Positions 17,034 to 25,867 of a stretch of 64,000 bases of DNA are shown here, piece by piece. The DNA is from Streptomyces sp. NBC_01260. GTDB lineage: Bacteria; Actinomycetota; Actinomycetes; Streptomycetales; Streptomycetaceae. The stretch lies in assembly GCF_036226405.1 (NCBI RefSeq), contig NZ_CP108464.1, forward strand, positions 496,001 through 560,000, given 5' to 3'. Numbering within the stretch: the stretch's first letter is position 1; each line of letters starts with the position of its first letter. The position numbers and the translations under genes are program-made. The notes below the pieces were generated by a model, which did no database searches, had not been told where the DNA came from, and saw nothing but the letters and a program-made list of their open reading frames with translations.

Positions 17034-19228
17034 ATTCAAGCACGTCCGTTCCCCGCCTCGACGGTCCCGCGAAGGTCACTGGCGCGGCCCGGTACACGGC
17101 TGACCACAACGAGCCGGATCAGCTGCACGGCGTCCTTGTCGGCGCACCCGTGCCGGCGGGCCATGTCCTCGACATCGGCAGTGCCGACGCGCTGCGGCAG
17201 CCCGGCGTCCGTCATGTACTGAGCGCCGCGGACATGCCGACCGCGCACGCGGATCTGGCTGCCGCGAGCAGCCCGCCGCTCGCCTCGCTCTTCCTGCCCA
17301 TGCAGGGTCCCGAGATCCATTACAGCGGGCAGCCGGTCGCGATCGTACTGGCGGAAACCCTCGAAGCCGCCGAGGGCGCGGCCTCCCTCGTGCAGGTGCG
17401 GTGCCGCACCGATGAGTTCACGGTTCCCGACAGCGCACCCGCCACCACCCCCTCACCCGAGAGCGGCTACAACGCGATCGGCATGGTGCGATTCCGCAAG
17501 GGTGACGCCGAGGCCGCCGTCGCCGCCTCTCCGGTCCAGGCCGGCGGTGAATACCTTCAGCCGGCCCGCCACGCCAACCCCATGGAGCCGTCGGCCGTTC
17601 TGGCCGTCTGGAACGACGACCGGCTGACCGTCCACGACGCCGCACAGCACGTCTACGCGGTGCGGTCGAACCTGGCCGCCGCCTTCGGTATCGATCCCGG
17701 CAAGGTCCGCGTGCACTGCCGTCACACCGGGGGCGGCTTCGGCGCCAAGGCGTACGTCTGGCAGCACGAGATTCTCGCCGCCATGGCGGCCAAGGTCGTC
17801 GGACGACCGGTGAAACTCGTGCTGACCCGCTCGGAGATGTACACGATCGTCGGCTACCAGGCACGCATGCGACAGAACGTCAGACTCGGCGCGGCAGAAG
17901 ACGGCCGTCTCACCGGCGTGGTCCACGAGGTCGACAACACCACCGCGGTGACGGACGACTACATCGAGTTCGGCAGCGCACCCTCCGGATCGCTCTACGC
18001 GACCCCCGCCATCCTGCTCGATCAGAAGGTGCGCCGGGGAAACGTGAATCTGCCGACTTTCATGCGCTCACCCATCGACGGCCCCGGCACCTGGGCTCTG
18101 GGCTCGGCGATGGACGAGCTGGCGCGGGCACTGGACATGGATCCACTCGATCTGCGCCTGATCAACCATGCCGATGCCGATCCGTCGGACGGCCGTCCGT
18201 GGTCGTCGAAGAAGCTCAAGGAAGCCTACGCAGAGGGAGCGAGGCGATTCGGCTGGCGAAAGCGCGGGCGCGGCGGGACCCGCGACGGGGACTGGCTGCT
18301 CGGCTGGGGCATGGCCGACAGCACACAAGGCCAGTTCCGGTTCCCGTCAGAGGCACGGGTACGCCTCGCCGCGGATGCCACCGCGCGGCTCGAAGCGGGA
18401 TACACCGACATCGGAGCGGGGTCCGCCACCATCTTCCCGCAGATCGCCGCGTCCGTCCTCGGCCTGCCACCCACGGCGGTGCGTGCGGCCTCGGGAGACA
18501 GCGATCTGCCGTTCGCGGGACCGACGTTCGGTTCCGGGACCACGATCGGGATGGGTGCGGCCGTCCAGGACGCCGCCCAGAAGATCATCAAGCAGCTCGC
18601 CGACCTGGCGGGCTGGCCGGCCGAGGAAGTGCACACGCAGGACGGGCACCTGATCCACGGCACGCGCTCCCGCTCGCTCACGGACGTCATGAGGGACGCC
18701 CGAGTGGACGAACTGATCGGCGACGGCGCTTTCAGCCTGCCGGGCGGGGCGCCCGCCGATGCCGGTGATGCCGAACGGGCGACGCGCACCTTCGGCGCCG
18801 TGTTCGTAGAGGTGGGCGTCGACCCGGATCTGGGACTGCTGAGGCTGCGGCGAGCGACCGGGGTCTACAGCGTAGGCCGCGTGATCAACCCGCGAACCGC
18901 CCGGTCCCAGATGATCGGCGGTGTCGTCTGGGGGTGGGGCATGGCGGCCATGGAAGCCAGCCTGTACGAGCCGAACCTGGGCCGGTGGCTCTCCACCGAC
19001 CTCGCCGGCGTACCGCTGCCGGTCAACGCCGACATCCCGCCCGCCATCGACATCGCTTTCATCGATGAGTTCGACGAGTACGCCGGCCCTCTCGGGGCCA
19101 AGGGCATCGGCGAGCTGGGAGCCACAGGTGTCGCCGCCGCTGTCGCCAACGCCGTCTATGACGCCATCGGGAAACGCGTCCGCGACCTGCCCATCACACC
19201 GGAGAAGCTGATTGACCTGACGATGTAG
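17030..19228 (+). CDS. Molybdopterin-binding catalytic subunit (PaoC/YagR type)
   Basis: A 732-residue large subunit of the xanthine oxidase family. It carries the GGGFGAK motif (about 234-240) that contacts the molybdopterin cofactor and the C-terminal GAKGIGELG with the catalytic base E695. That glutamate removes the proton from the Mo-OH during hydroxylation of aldehydes or heterocycles. Length and position of this glutamate fit PaoC-type aldehyde oxidoreductases rather than the longer XdhB proteins. The gene is translationally coupled to the FAD subunit (ATGA). No cofactor-maturation gene of the XdhC/PaoD type follows, so one must be supplied elsewhere. Confidence 0.92.
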   Translation: MNSSTSVPRLDGPAKVTGAARYTADHNEPDQLHGVLVGAPVPAGHVLDIGSADALRQPGVRHVLSAADMPTAHADLAAASSPPLASLFLPMQGPEIHYSGQPVAIVLAETLEAAEGAASLVQVRCRTDEFTVPDSAPATTPSPESGYNAIGMVRFRKGDAEAAVAASPVQAGGEYLQPARHANPMEPSAVLAVWNDDRLTVHDAAQHVYAVRSNLAAAFGIDPGKVRVHCRHTGGGFGAKAYVWQHEILAAMAAKVVGRPVKLVLTRSEMYTIVGYQARMRQNVRLGAAEDGRLTGVVHEVDNTTAVTDDYIEFGSAPSGSLYATPAILLDQKVRRGNVNLPTFMRSPIDGPGTWALGSAMDELARALDMDPLDLRLINHADADPSDGRPWSSKKLKEAYAEGARRFGWRKRGRGGTRDGDWLLGWGMADSTQGQFRFPSEARVRLAADATARLEAGYTDIGAGSATIFPQIAASVLGLPPTAVRAASGDSDLPFAGPTFGSGTTIGMGAAVQDAAQKIIKQLADLAGWPAEEVHTQDGHLIHGTRSRSLTDVMRDARVDELIGDGAFSLPGGAPADAGDAERATRTFGAVFVEVGVDPDLGLLRLRRATGVYSVGRVINPRTARSQMIGGVVWGWGMAAMEASLYEPNLGRWLSTDLAGVPLPVNADIPPAIDIAFIDEFDEYAGPLGAKGIGELGATGVAAAVANAVYDAIGKRVRDLPITPEKLIDLTM

Positions 19229-19278
19229 GGCGTGGGGACCGGGGAGGGCAGCGCCCGGGCGAGGTTCTGTCCGGCGGA

Positions 19279-19545
19279 TCACGACGCCATAGGCTTCACT
19301 GCGCGCACGGCAGTGACCGTGCAGATCGGTGCCTCTTGCGAGCTGGCCCCCCGCGCCAGCCGGTCCGCCTTGCCGCCGTCGTTCAGATCACCGGCTCCGG
19401 CCATCGAGTCGTACACGGCCCAGCCCCGGCCGAGCTTGACCCATGTCTCAAGCATCCCCTCGCCGGGCATGCCGTGTCCTCCGTACTCCCGAAGGACGGC
19501 ATCGCAGAACAGGCACTGAACCGCGCGGCCGCGGGCAGTGGTCAT
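19279..19545 (-). CDS. Small hypothetical protein with a C-x-x-C pair
   Basis: An 88-codon frame downstream of and on the same strand as the secreted-protein gene, 28 bp after it. It has a CLFC motif near the N-terminus and a plausible globular centre (GMLETWVKLGRGWAVYDSM). No strong RBS is seen before the ATG. The CxxC could bind zinc. It might be a co-transcribed partner of the secreted protein, or not a gene at all. Confidence 0.35.
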   Translation of the reverse strand: MTTARGRAVQCLFCDAVLREYGGHGMPGEGMLETWVKLGRGWAVYDSMAGAGDLNDGGKADRLARGASSQEAPICTVTAVRAVKPMAS

Positions 19546-19573
19546 ACCGGCTGTCCGCGGCCGCGCTGCCGGC

Positions 19574-19996
19574 TCAGCGGACGTTCACCGTCACCACGTC
19601 AGAGGCGTGCAAGCGCACGGGATTCTGGTCGTGAGTGCTGGTCAAGCCGTACAGCACGGCACGGAACTTCAGGTTGCCGCGGCGCGCGGACGTGCCGTGT
19701 GCGGTGACCCGCGCATCGCCCTTGACCGCAGCACTGCAGTTCTCCTGGTGCCACCCCTCGCCGAAGCCGTTCTCCTCAAGGCACAGCTGATGCAGGTAGC
19801 CGGCGCTGTCGTCGCCGCCGTGCGCCTTGACCGTGATGGTCTTGCCGACATGGGCCGTGTGCGGCGCCGTGATGTCCACAGCGCCCTTGGCGAGCGCCGG
19901 CGCTGCGGCCAGAGTCACTGAGGCCAGACCCAGCGCACCGATCACAGCCACACGGCGGCCCCGCGCCTTCATCCCGGTCTTCTTCGTCCTGGTCAT
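19574..19996 (-). CDS. Small secreted protein of unknown function
   Basis: A 140-residue protein with a clear Sec signal peptide: basic start MTRTKKTGMKARGRR, hydrophobic core AVIGALGLASVTLAAAPALA and cleavage after ALA. The mature part has two cysteines (in HQLCLEENG and QENCSAAVK) that could form a disulphide, and predicted beta segments (VDITAPHTAHVGKTITVKA). This resembles small immunoglobulin-like or adhesin-like secreted domains of actinomycetes. The ATG at 19996 has a strong GGGAGG 7-8 nt upstream, which decides it over a longer frame. The AT-rich stretch at 20100-20230 probably holds its promoter. Confidence 0.72.
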   Translation of the reverse strand: MTRTKKTGMKARGRRVAVIGALGLASVTLAAAPALAKGAVDITAPHTAHVGKTITVKAHGGDDSAGYLHQLCLEENGFGEGWHQENCSAAVKGDARVTAHGTSARRGNLKFRAVLYGLTSTHDQNPVRLHASDVVTVNVR

Positions 19997-20327
19997 GGGC
20001 TTTCCTCCCGCAGGTCCCCCCACGTGGTGAGACCCACCCTTCACGAAGGCGCCCGGTGCGCCTCGCTGATCACCCACACGAGCCGGCCACCCCGCCCGGT
20101 TGCACTTCGCCCGGCGGTGTTACGAATCAATGACAAAACCCGCCGACTATACCCAATCCCACCAACAGCCGCCAAATCACTTCTCGGAAGCGGCAGCCCG
20201 CCGACCTACGCGGTCCGATATCGCAATCAGGCACTCAACTTGATCTTTAACCCCGGGGTCCGGACGAGTCCTCGTCCTTGATCACCCGGACCGGTAACTG
20301 CCGTACACGCAGGTGGCCTTCGGCTGA

Positions 20328-20762
<435 letters not shown>

Positions 20763-20812
20763 CTGCGATTCCCCCCGGTGTTCCCGGGCGGCTGCGCAGG
20801 ACAAACATTACC

Positions 20813-23446
20813 TCACTCGGTGGACCGGATCGACGCCCGTGCCTGCTGGGCGCGAGTCGCCAGGGATTCCGCGCCGCAGGCCGTGGCCAGCTTGTGCGCC
20901 CGCGCGAGTTCCCTCGGGGAGCGGGTCGCGATGCCGTGCTCGACGAGGGCGAGTGCGAACTCGTAGCCGGACGGCGACGCCTCCAGATGACGGACCGCCT
21001 CGCCCAGCAGGCGTTCGGCCTCCTCCGGACGGGCGAAGAGCGCGACGCAGCGCAGTGCCTCGCCGATCGCGGTATCCGTTCCGAACCGCTCGGCGTGCAC
21101 CCGGGCCGAGTTGGCGATCCGGGCGGCGCGACCCGGGTCCTCGTCGGCCAGTGCGCGTGCCAGGTCGCCGGCCCAGGGGCCCCAGATACCGTTGAACCTG
21201 CCGCGCGGTTCGAGGGCCTGACCGGCGGCTTCCAGTTCGGTGACGGCTTCCTTGATACGGCCTTCGGCGAGCAGCAGGCGGCCCCGGACGCACGGTGCGT
21301 CGGGGAGCACCATGGCGCTGGGGTAGGGCAGGCCGAAGTCGTACTGGTCGGCGATCTTGCGCGCCTCGGTGACGCGGCCTCGGGCCAGCAGTGTGTCGAT
21401 GAGCAGACAAGCGGCGTCCCAGTGGACGGGCAGTCCGCTGCCGACACGGTCGGCGAGACGGAGACCCTCGCGCAGGAAGCCCTCCGCCTCGGCGAGGCGG
21501 CCGCGACGGCGGTTCACCAGGCCGAGGAGCGTATGGGCGAAGGCGAGGTGGGCGCCGCTCCAGCCGGAGATCTCGAAAGCGCGCACCGCTTCGCCGAAGA
21601 GTTCCTCGGCACGGTCGAGGCGGTCGGTGAAGGCGTACGTGATGCCGAGCAGGGTGGGGAGTTCGAAGCCCCATTCCGTGTCGGTCCAGCCGAGACCGCG
21701 GGCGGGATGGCCGTTGACCAGGGCGCGTTCGCAGAGGTCGACGATCAGCTGGGAGTTCTCGCCGCGCAGCATGGCGTCGAAGGCGCGCAGGGTGAGCAGC
21801 GCCCGCTCGGCGTTGTCCCGGCCGGTGAGGTGGTCGGCGTTCGCGGCGAGCCTGCGCGAGCGGCCCGCACCGTCCTCCTCGGTCGCCTGCATGCCCTCCC
21901 AGAGGAAGTGCGCGGCCTGCAGCCGCATCAGACCGGGGCCGGGCGCGGTGCGCTCGGCCTCGGCCGCGAGGGCGAGCGCCGCCTCCTTCAGCTGGTTGTT
22001 GTGCGACAGCGCGGCGGCGAGCCGGAAGGTGGCGTCGACCCGCAGGTCGTCGGCGAGACCGGGAAGGTCGAGCGCGGCCCGTAAATGCTGCACGGTGGTG
22101 GGCGGCGAGCTGAGCAGCGTGGCACAGCCCAGTTCGTAGAGCAGGGTGGCGCGCACATCGTGGCGCGGCGGTTCCTGAAGAGCCCGTTCCAGACAGCGGC
22201 GGGCCGCCTCGGGTGCACCGACCGCGAGGTGCTGGCCGGCGGCTGCCCGGAGTTGCTCGACCAGCTCGTGGTCGTCGTCCGGATGGACTTCGAGCAGATG
22301 CCGGGAGGCCGCGGCGGGGCCGAGACCGGCCCGGGTGATCGCCCAGGCCGCCCTGCCGTGCATGGCGGTGCGCGTGGCCGGCGGGATCGAGCGGTACACG
22401 GCGGTGGCGATCAGCGGGTGCACGAACTCCAGCGGGTCGAAGCCGCTGACGATACGGGCCTCGCGCAGCCGGGCCGTGCAGTCCGCCGCCTCCGCCGGGC
22501 TCATTCCGGCCAGGGTCGCGGCGAGGTCCTGGGAGATGTCGGTGCCGAGCACTGCCGCGGCCCAGGCGAACCGGTTGGCGTTGGTGCCGAGCCGTTCGAG
22601 CCGGGCGACGAGTCCGCTGCCGCGGGCCGAGGCACCGAGTTCGCGCAGCAGCCCGGCGGACTCCTCCAGCGGCGCCAGCTGGCGGTCCTGGACCTTGGCG
22701 ACGAGTTCGACCGCCTCGTACGGGTTGCCGCCGGTGACGGCCCAGACCTCGCGGCAGAACGGGTCGTCGGCGTGCTCGCCGAGGCCCGCGCGGACCAGTT
22801 CCGCGGTGGCGTCCGGAGTGAGGGCCCGCAGGGCGACCCGCACCTGCGCGGGATGACCGCCCGCAGCGGTGCGCGCCGCTTCCCGGGCGGCGAGCTCCTC
22901 CGGGCGGTGCGCCTGGACGACGAGGACCCGCAGCTCACCGAGCCGGGCGGTGAACGAGGCCAGCCAGGCGAGGGATTCGCCGTCGGCCCAGTGCGCGTCG
23001 TCGATGAGGAGCAGCAGCGGGCGGTGGCTCAGCCGGGAGGCGAGCCGTGAGACGACCCAGTCGAGGCCGTCGCGCACACCCTGCGGATCGGGCTGCGGAC
23101 CGGTCGGTTCGACGAGTCCCAGGGCGGGTGCGGCGATCTCGTACCAGGCCCCGAACAGTGCGCGTACGTCGTCGGTGGGGAGCTGTTCCAGTGCGGGCTG
23201 CAGCAGTTGGCGTACGACGTGGAACGGTACGGAGGTGACGGTCTCGCCGCCTCGTGCGGACCAGACGGTGCACCGGTCGGCTGCCATGGCCTGGATCTCG
23301 GCCAGCAGCGCTGTCTTGCCGATGCCTGCTTCACCGCTGAAGATCAGCAGCCCGCCGGACGCCTGAGCGCCGCACAGTGCGTCGACGGCTTGCGCGGCGG
23401 CGGCGAGTTCCGGTTCGCGCTCGTACAGCGGCCGGGACGGTTTCAT
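20813..23446 (-). CDS. LAL-like AAA ATPase/TPR protein lacking a LuxR domain
   Basis: An 877-residue protein. The N-terminal AAA-type ATPase has Walker A GEAGIGKT (38-45) and a Walker B stretch LLLLIDDAHWAD near residue 150. A long helical array of TPR-like repeats (from about 400 to the end) follows. This is the architecture of LAL (MalT-like, large LuxR) regulators, but the protein stops at RASIRSTE without the usual 60-residue C-terminal LuxR helix-turn-helix. It may be a signalling ATPase acting through a partner, or a LAL gene that lost its DNA-binding end beside the tRNA/integrase locus. The ATG at 23446 has GGGGAGGG 7 nt upstream. Confidence 0.8.
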   Translation of the reverse strand: MKPSRPLYEREPELAAAAQAVDALCGAQASGGLLIFSGEAGIGKTALLAEIQAMAADRCTVWSARGGETVTSVPFHVVRQLLQPALEQLPTDDVRALFGAWYEIAAPALGLVEPTGPQPDPQGVRDGLDWVVSRLASRLSHRPLLLLIDDAHWADGESLAWLASFTARLGELRVLVVQAHRPEELAAREAARTAAGGHPAQVRVALRALTPDATAELVRAGLGEHADDPFCREVWAVTGGNPYEAVELVAKVQDRQLAPLEESAGLLRELGASARGSGLVARLERLGTNANRFAWAAAVLGTDISQDLAATLAGMSPAEAADCTARLREARIVSGFDPLEFVHPLIATAVYRSIPPATRTAMHGRAAWAITRAGLGPAAASRHLLEVHPDDDHELVEQLRAAAGQHLAVGAPEAARRCLERALQEPPRHDVRATLLYELGCATLLSSPPTTVQHLRAALDLPGLADDLRVDATFRLAAALSHNNQLKEAALALAAEAERTAPGPGLMRLQAAHFLWEGMQATEEDGAGRSRRLAANADHLTGRDNAERALLTLRAFDAMLRGENSQLIVDLCERALVNGHPARGLGWTDTEWGFELPTLLGITYAFTDRLDRAEELFGEAVRAFEISGWSGAHLAFAHTLLGLVNRRRGRLAEAEGFLREGLRLADRVGSGLPVHWDAACLLIDTLLARGRVTEARKIADQYDFGLPYPSAMVLPDAPCVRGRLLLAEGRIKEAVTELEAAGQALEPRGRFNGIWGPWAGDLARALADEDPGRAARIANSARVHAERFGTDTAIGEALRCVALFARPEEAERLLGEAVRHLEASPSGYEFALALVEHGIATRSPRELARAHKLATACGAESLATRAQQARASIRSTE

Positions 23447-23555
23447 GCCTACCCTCCCCCAAAGTGGTACGGACAACTGTCGAGAATAGTCGTGCGCGGG
23501 GGCCCACCAACAGTGGTTCGGGGAGTTCTCCGCAGGTGCGGGGCACAATCGAGGG

Positions 23556-24119
23556 GTGGACGAGACTCGCAGGGACCGCGACACCGAAGGCCGGGCGCAC
23601 AACGCGCGCCCCCGCGACGGGCTGGGGCGCCCCTTGCCCTACGGCTCGCCGGGGGTGGAGCGGCAGCCCGAGGGTGTGGTCCGTTCCCCGGAGGAGACCG
23701 TCCGGGAGGCACAGCGGCTGCTGGACGCCGGGATGCCGTTCCACGCCCATGAGGTCTTCGAGGACGCGTGGAAGTCGGGCCCCGTGGCGGAACGGGAGTT
23801 GTGGCGCGGGCTGGCCCAGCTGGCTGTCGGCCTGACCCATGCCGCCCGCGGCAATGTGACGGGCGGGGCGCGGCTGCTGCGGCGGGGCGCGGCGGCGCTC
23901 GCGGAGTTCGGCGAGCACGGCGGTACGGGCGCATCCGGCGTCCCCGGCCCGCCCGAGGACGCCGCTTCCGGCGACTCCCCCGGCTCCTCGGCGCACGGGA
24001 TCGGTGTCCGTGCGCTGATCGGCTGGGCGCGGGAGCTGGCCGGGCGGGTGGAGGAGCCGGGCGCGGGGCCCGTCGACGCCGCTGTCGAGGCGCCGCGCCT
24101 GCGGGCCGGCCGCCGGTAG
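23556..24119 (+). CDS. DUF309-family protein
   Basis: A 187-residue protein. Its central part (about 45-115) matches DUF309: a helix containing AQRLLDAGMPFHAHEVFEDA and its WK end, then LWRGLAQLAVGLTHAARGN. The family is a small all-helical bundle with a conserved H-E pair and no established biochemical role. The N-terminal 40 residues and the C-terminal glycine/proline-rich linker are variable. GTG 23556 is the likely start, since the frame begins just after the divergent promoter region. It is divergent from the LAL-like gene with a 110-bp shared control region. Confidence 0.75.
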   Translation: MDETRRDRDTEGRAHNARPRDGLGRPLPYGSPGVERQPEGVVRSPEETVREAQRLLDAGMPFHAHEVFEDAWKSGPVAERELWRGLAQLAVGLTHAARGNVTGGARLLRRGAAALAEFGEHGGTGASGVPGPPEDAASGDSPGSSAHGIGVRALIGWARELAGRVEEPGAGPVDAAVEAPRLRAGRR

Positions 24120-24213
24120 TCCGGACGGTGGCGGGCGCCGGACACGCGTCCTTTCCCTCTCTTTGACCGAGAGCGGCGAACAGGGCAGCGCGAAGCTATT
24201 ACCATCCCGCGTC

Positions 24214-24534
24214 ATGAGCACTTCTGACCAGGACCAGGCCGTGGACACCCCGATAGCCGCCCCCGACGCCGAGGAACGTCGCCTGACGCCACGTCAGGCG
24301 AGACGGCTGCGCATCGTCCTGTCCTCCGTCGGCATGGCCGCGATGGCGGTCGTCCTGGGGCTGCGGATCGCGAGCCGGTCCTCCGTCCTGGTGGTCGGGG
24401 TGTACGGGCTGGCGCTGATCCTGTGCGGGATCGTGATCGAGCTGAGCCGCAATGGCCGTACCCGGCTCGGCAGTTGGCTGCTGGGCATCGGGCTGGTGGC
24501 GGCGATCGGTGCGGACTGGCTGCTGATTCCGTGA
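24214..24534 (+). CDS. Small three-helix membrane protein
   Basis: A 106-residue protein with a charged N-terminus (1-37, ending RQARRLR), then three hydrophobic segments: IVLSSVGMAAMAVVLGLRIA, SVLVVGVYGLALILCGIVIE and LGSWLLGIGLVAAIGADWLL. No family function is recognised. The ATG at 24214 is chosen because upstream residues are unlike a membrane-protein start. It follows the DUF309 gene by about 95 bp on the same strand. Confidence 0.65.
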   Translation: MSTSDQDQAVDTPIAAPDAEERRLTPRQARRLRIVLSSVGMAAMAVVLGLRIASRSSVLVVGVYGLALILCGIVIELSRNGRTRLGSWLLGIGLVAAIGADWLLIP

Positions 24535-24640
24535 TCCGCTGCCGCCCTGCCCCGGCCGGTTGAACGGCAGGCTCCCGGGCGCTGCCGTCCTGCCGCCGGG
24601 CCGGCGCTCGCAGACCCTGACCGCCGCCTCCCTCGCGCGG

Positions 24641-25867
24641 TCAGCGCACGGAGATCCGTACGGTGTCGCCGTGTGAATCCGCCCGGTCCAGCCAGTCGGC
24701 GGACAGGTGGACGGGGAGGCCGGGCCGGGCGGGCAGCAGCAGCCGTTGCCGGTGCAGCAGCCGCCCGTTCTGACGGACCTCCAGCAGCGGGGCGGTCAGC
24801 CGCCGCTCGGTGCGCAGGACGAAGCGGTTGTTCAGCGGCCGGTCGCCGCCGGGGCCGAGGAGATTGGGCGCGATCCAGGCCAGCGGGGCCGCGACCGTGA
24901 GCGCCGTACGGCCGGCGGGCCAGGACCCGGTGGCGAGGTGGCGCAGTACGGGGGCGGCGACGGCCCGCCCCTCGGCCGCCGCGGTGCCCGCGCTCTCCAC
25001 GGCGTGCAGCAGATTCCCGACGGCGAAGACGCCCTGCTCGCCGGTACGGTACGAGGCGTCGTGGGCGGGGCCGCGGGTGCCGGGGTCCAGGGCGACCGCG
25101 CCGCGCCGGGCCAGTTCGTGGTCGGGGATCCAGTCGCCCGTGAAGACCACGGTGTCGCAGCGGAGCGTCGTGGTCCGGCCGTCGTGGTGGCGCACCGTGA
25201 CGCCGGTGAGCCGCCCGCGCCCGGTCAGGCCGGTCACGGTGGTGCGGCTGAGCACCGGGGCGCCGGGGCGCCGGCGCATCGCGGCGAGGGGTTCCGGCGG
25301 CTGGCCGGTCACCAGGGCGGCCACCTCGACTCCGGCGACGCGCAGGGTGCCGGCCGCCGCATGGGCCACGGGTTCGTCGCCGACGACCACCGCGCGCGTA
25401 CCGATGTACTGGTGGTGGAGGTGGACGGCCTGCTGGAGTTCCCCGGTCGTGTAGACGCCGGCGGGGCGGGTGCCGGGGACGAGCCGGGCGCTGCGGGGGC
25501 GTTCCCGGGCGCCGGTGGCGAGGAGGACGGCGTGGGCGGTGATCCGTTCCAGTCCGCCCGGTCCGGTGGCGTCGAGGGTGCGGGGTCCGGCCCAGCCCGT
25601 GACGGTGATGCCGGTGCGCAGGACGGCGCCGGCCCGTTCGGCGGCGGCTGTGCAGCGCAGGGCGTACTCGGGCCCGCTCACGCCGCCGGTGGTCCGGCGA
25701 CTGCCGAAGCCCCCGTGGTGGCAGTGGCGCGGGATTCCGCCGGTGCTCTGTTCGCGCTCCAGCACCTCCACCCGTGCGCCGGACGCGGCGAGTTCGGCCG
25801 CCGCGCCGAGTCCGGCGGGGCCCGCGCCGACGACCAGCACATCGACCGTCCGCTCGCGACGGGTCAT
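24641..25867 (-). CDS. NAD(P)/FAD-dependent oxidoreductase, third gene of a glycerol-3-phosphate-type operon
   Basis: A 408-residue flavoprotein. The dinucleotide motif is VLVVGAGPAGLGAAAELAASG (about 10-30), followed by ATGARERPRS and a second Rossmann segment near 165 (RAVVVGDEPVAHAAAG). A C-terminal TGEQGVFAVGNLLHAVES motif places FAD. It belongs to the pyridine-nucleotide-disulphide/GltD-like group often encoded with GlpA-like dehydrogenases, where it may pass electrons from the dehydrogenase to NAD(P) or a quinone. Its GTG/ATG start overlaps the stop of the upstream dehydrogenase by 4 bp. Confidence 0.82.
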   Translation of the reverse strand: MTRRERTVDVLVVGAGPAGLGAAAELAASGARVEVLEREQSTGGIPRHCHHGGFGSRRTTGGVSGPEYALRCTAAAERAGAVLRTGITVTGWAGPRTLDATGPGGLERITAHAVLLATGARERPRSARLVPGTRPAGVYTTGELQQAVHLHHQYIGTRAVVVGDEPVAHAAAGTLRVAGVEVAALVTGQPPEPLAAMRRRPGAPVLSRTTVTGLTGRGRLTGVTVRHHDGRTTTLRCDTVVFTGDWIPDHELARRGAVALDPGTRGPAHDASYRTGEQGVFAVGNLLHAVESAGTAAAEGRAVAAPVLRHLATGSWPAGRTALTVAAPLAWIAPNLLGPGGDRPLNNRFVLRTERRLTAPLLEVRQNGRLLHRQRLLLPARPGLPVHLSADWLDRADSHGDTVRISVR

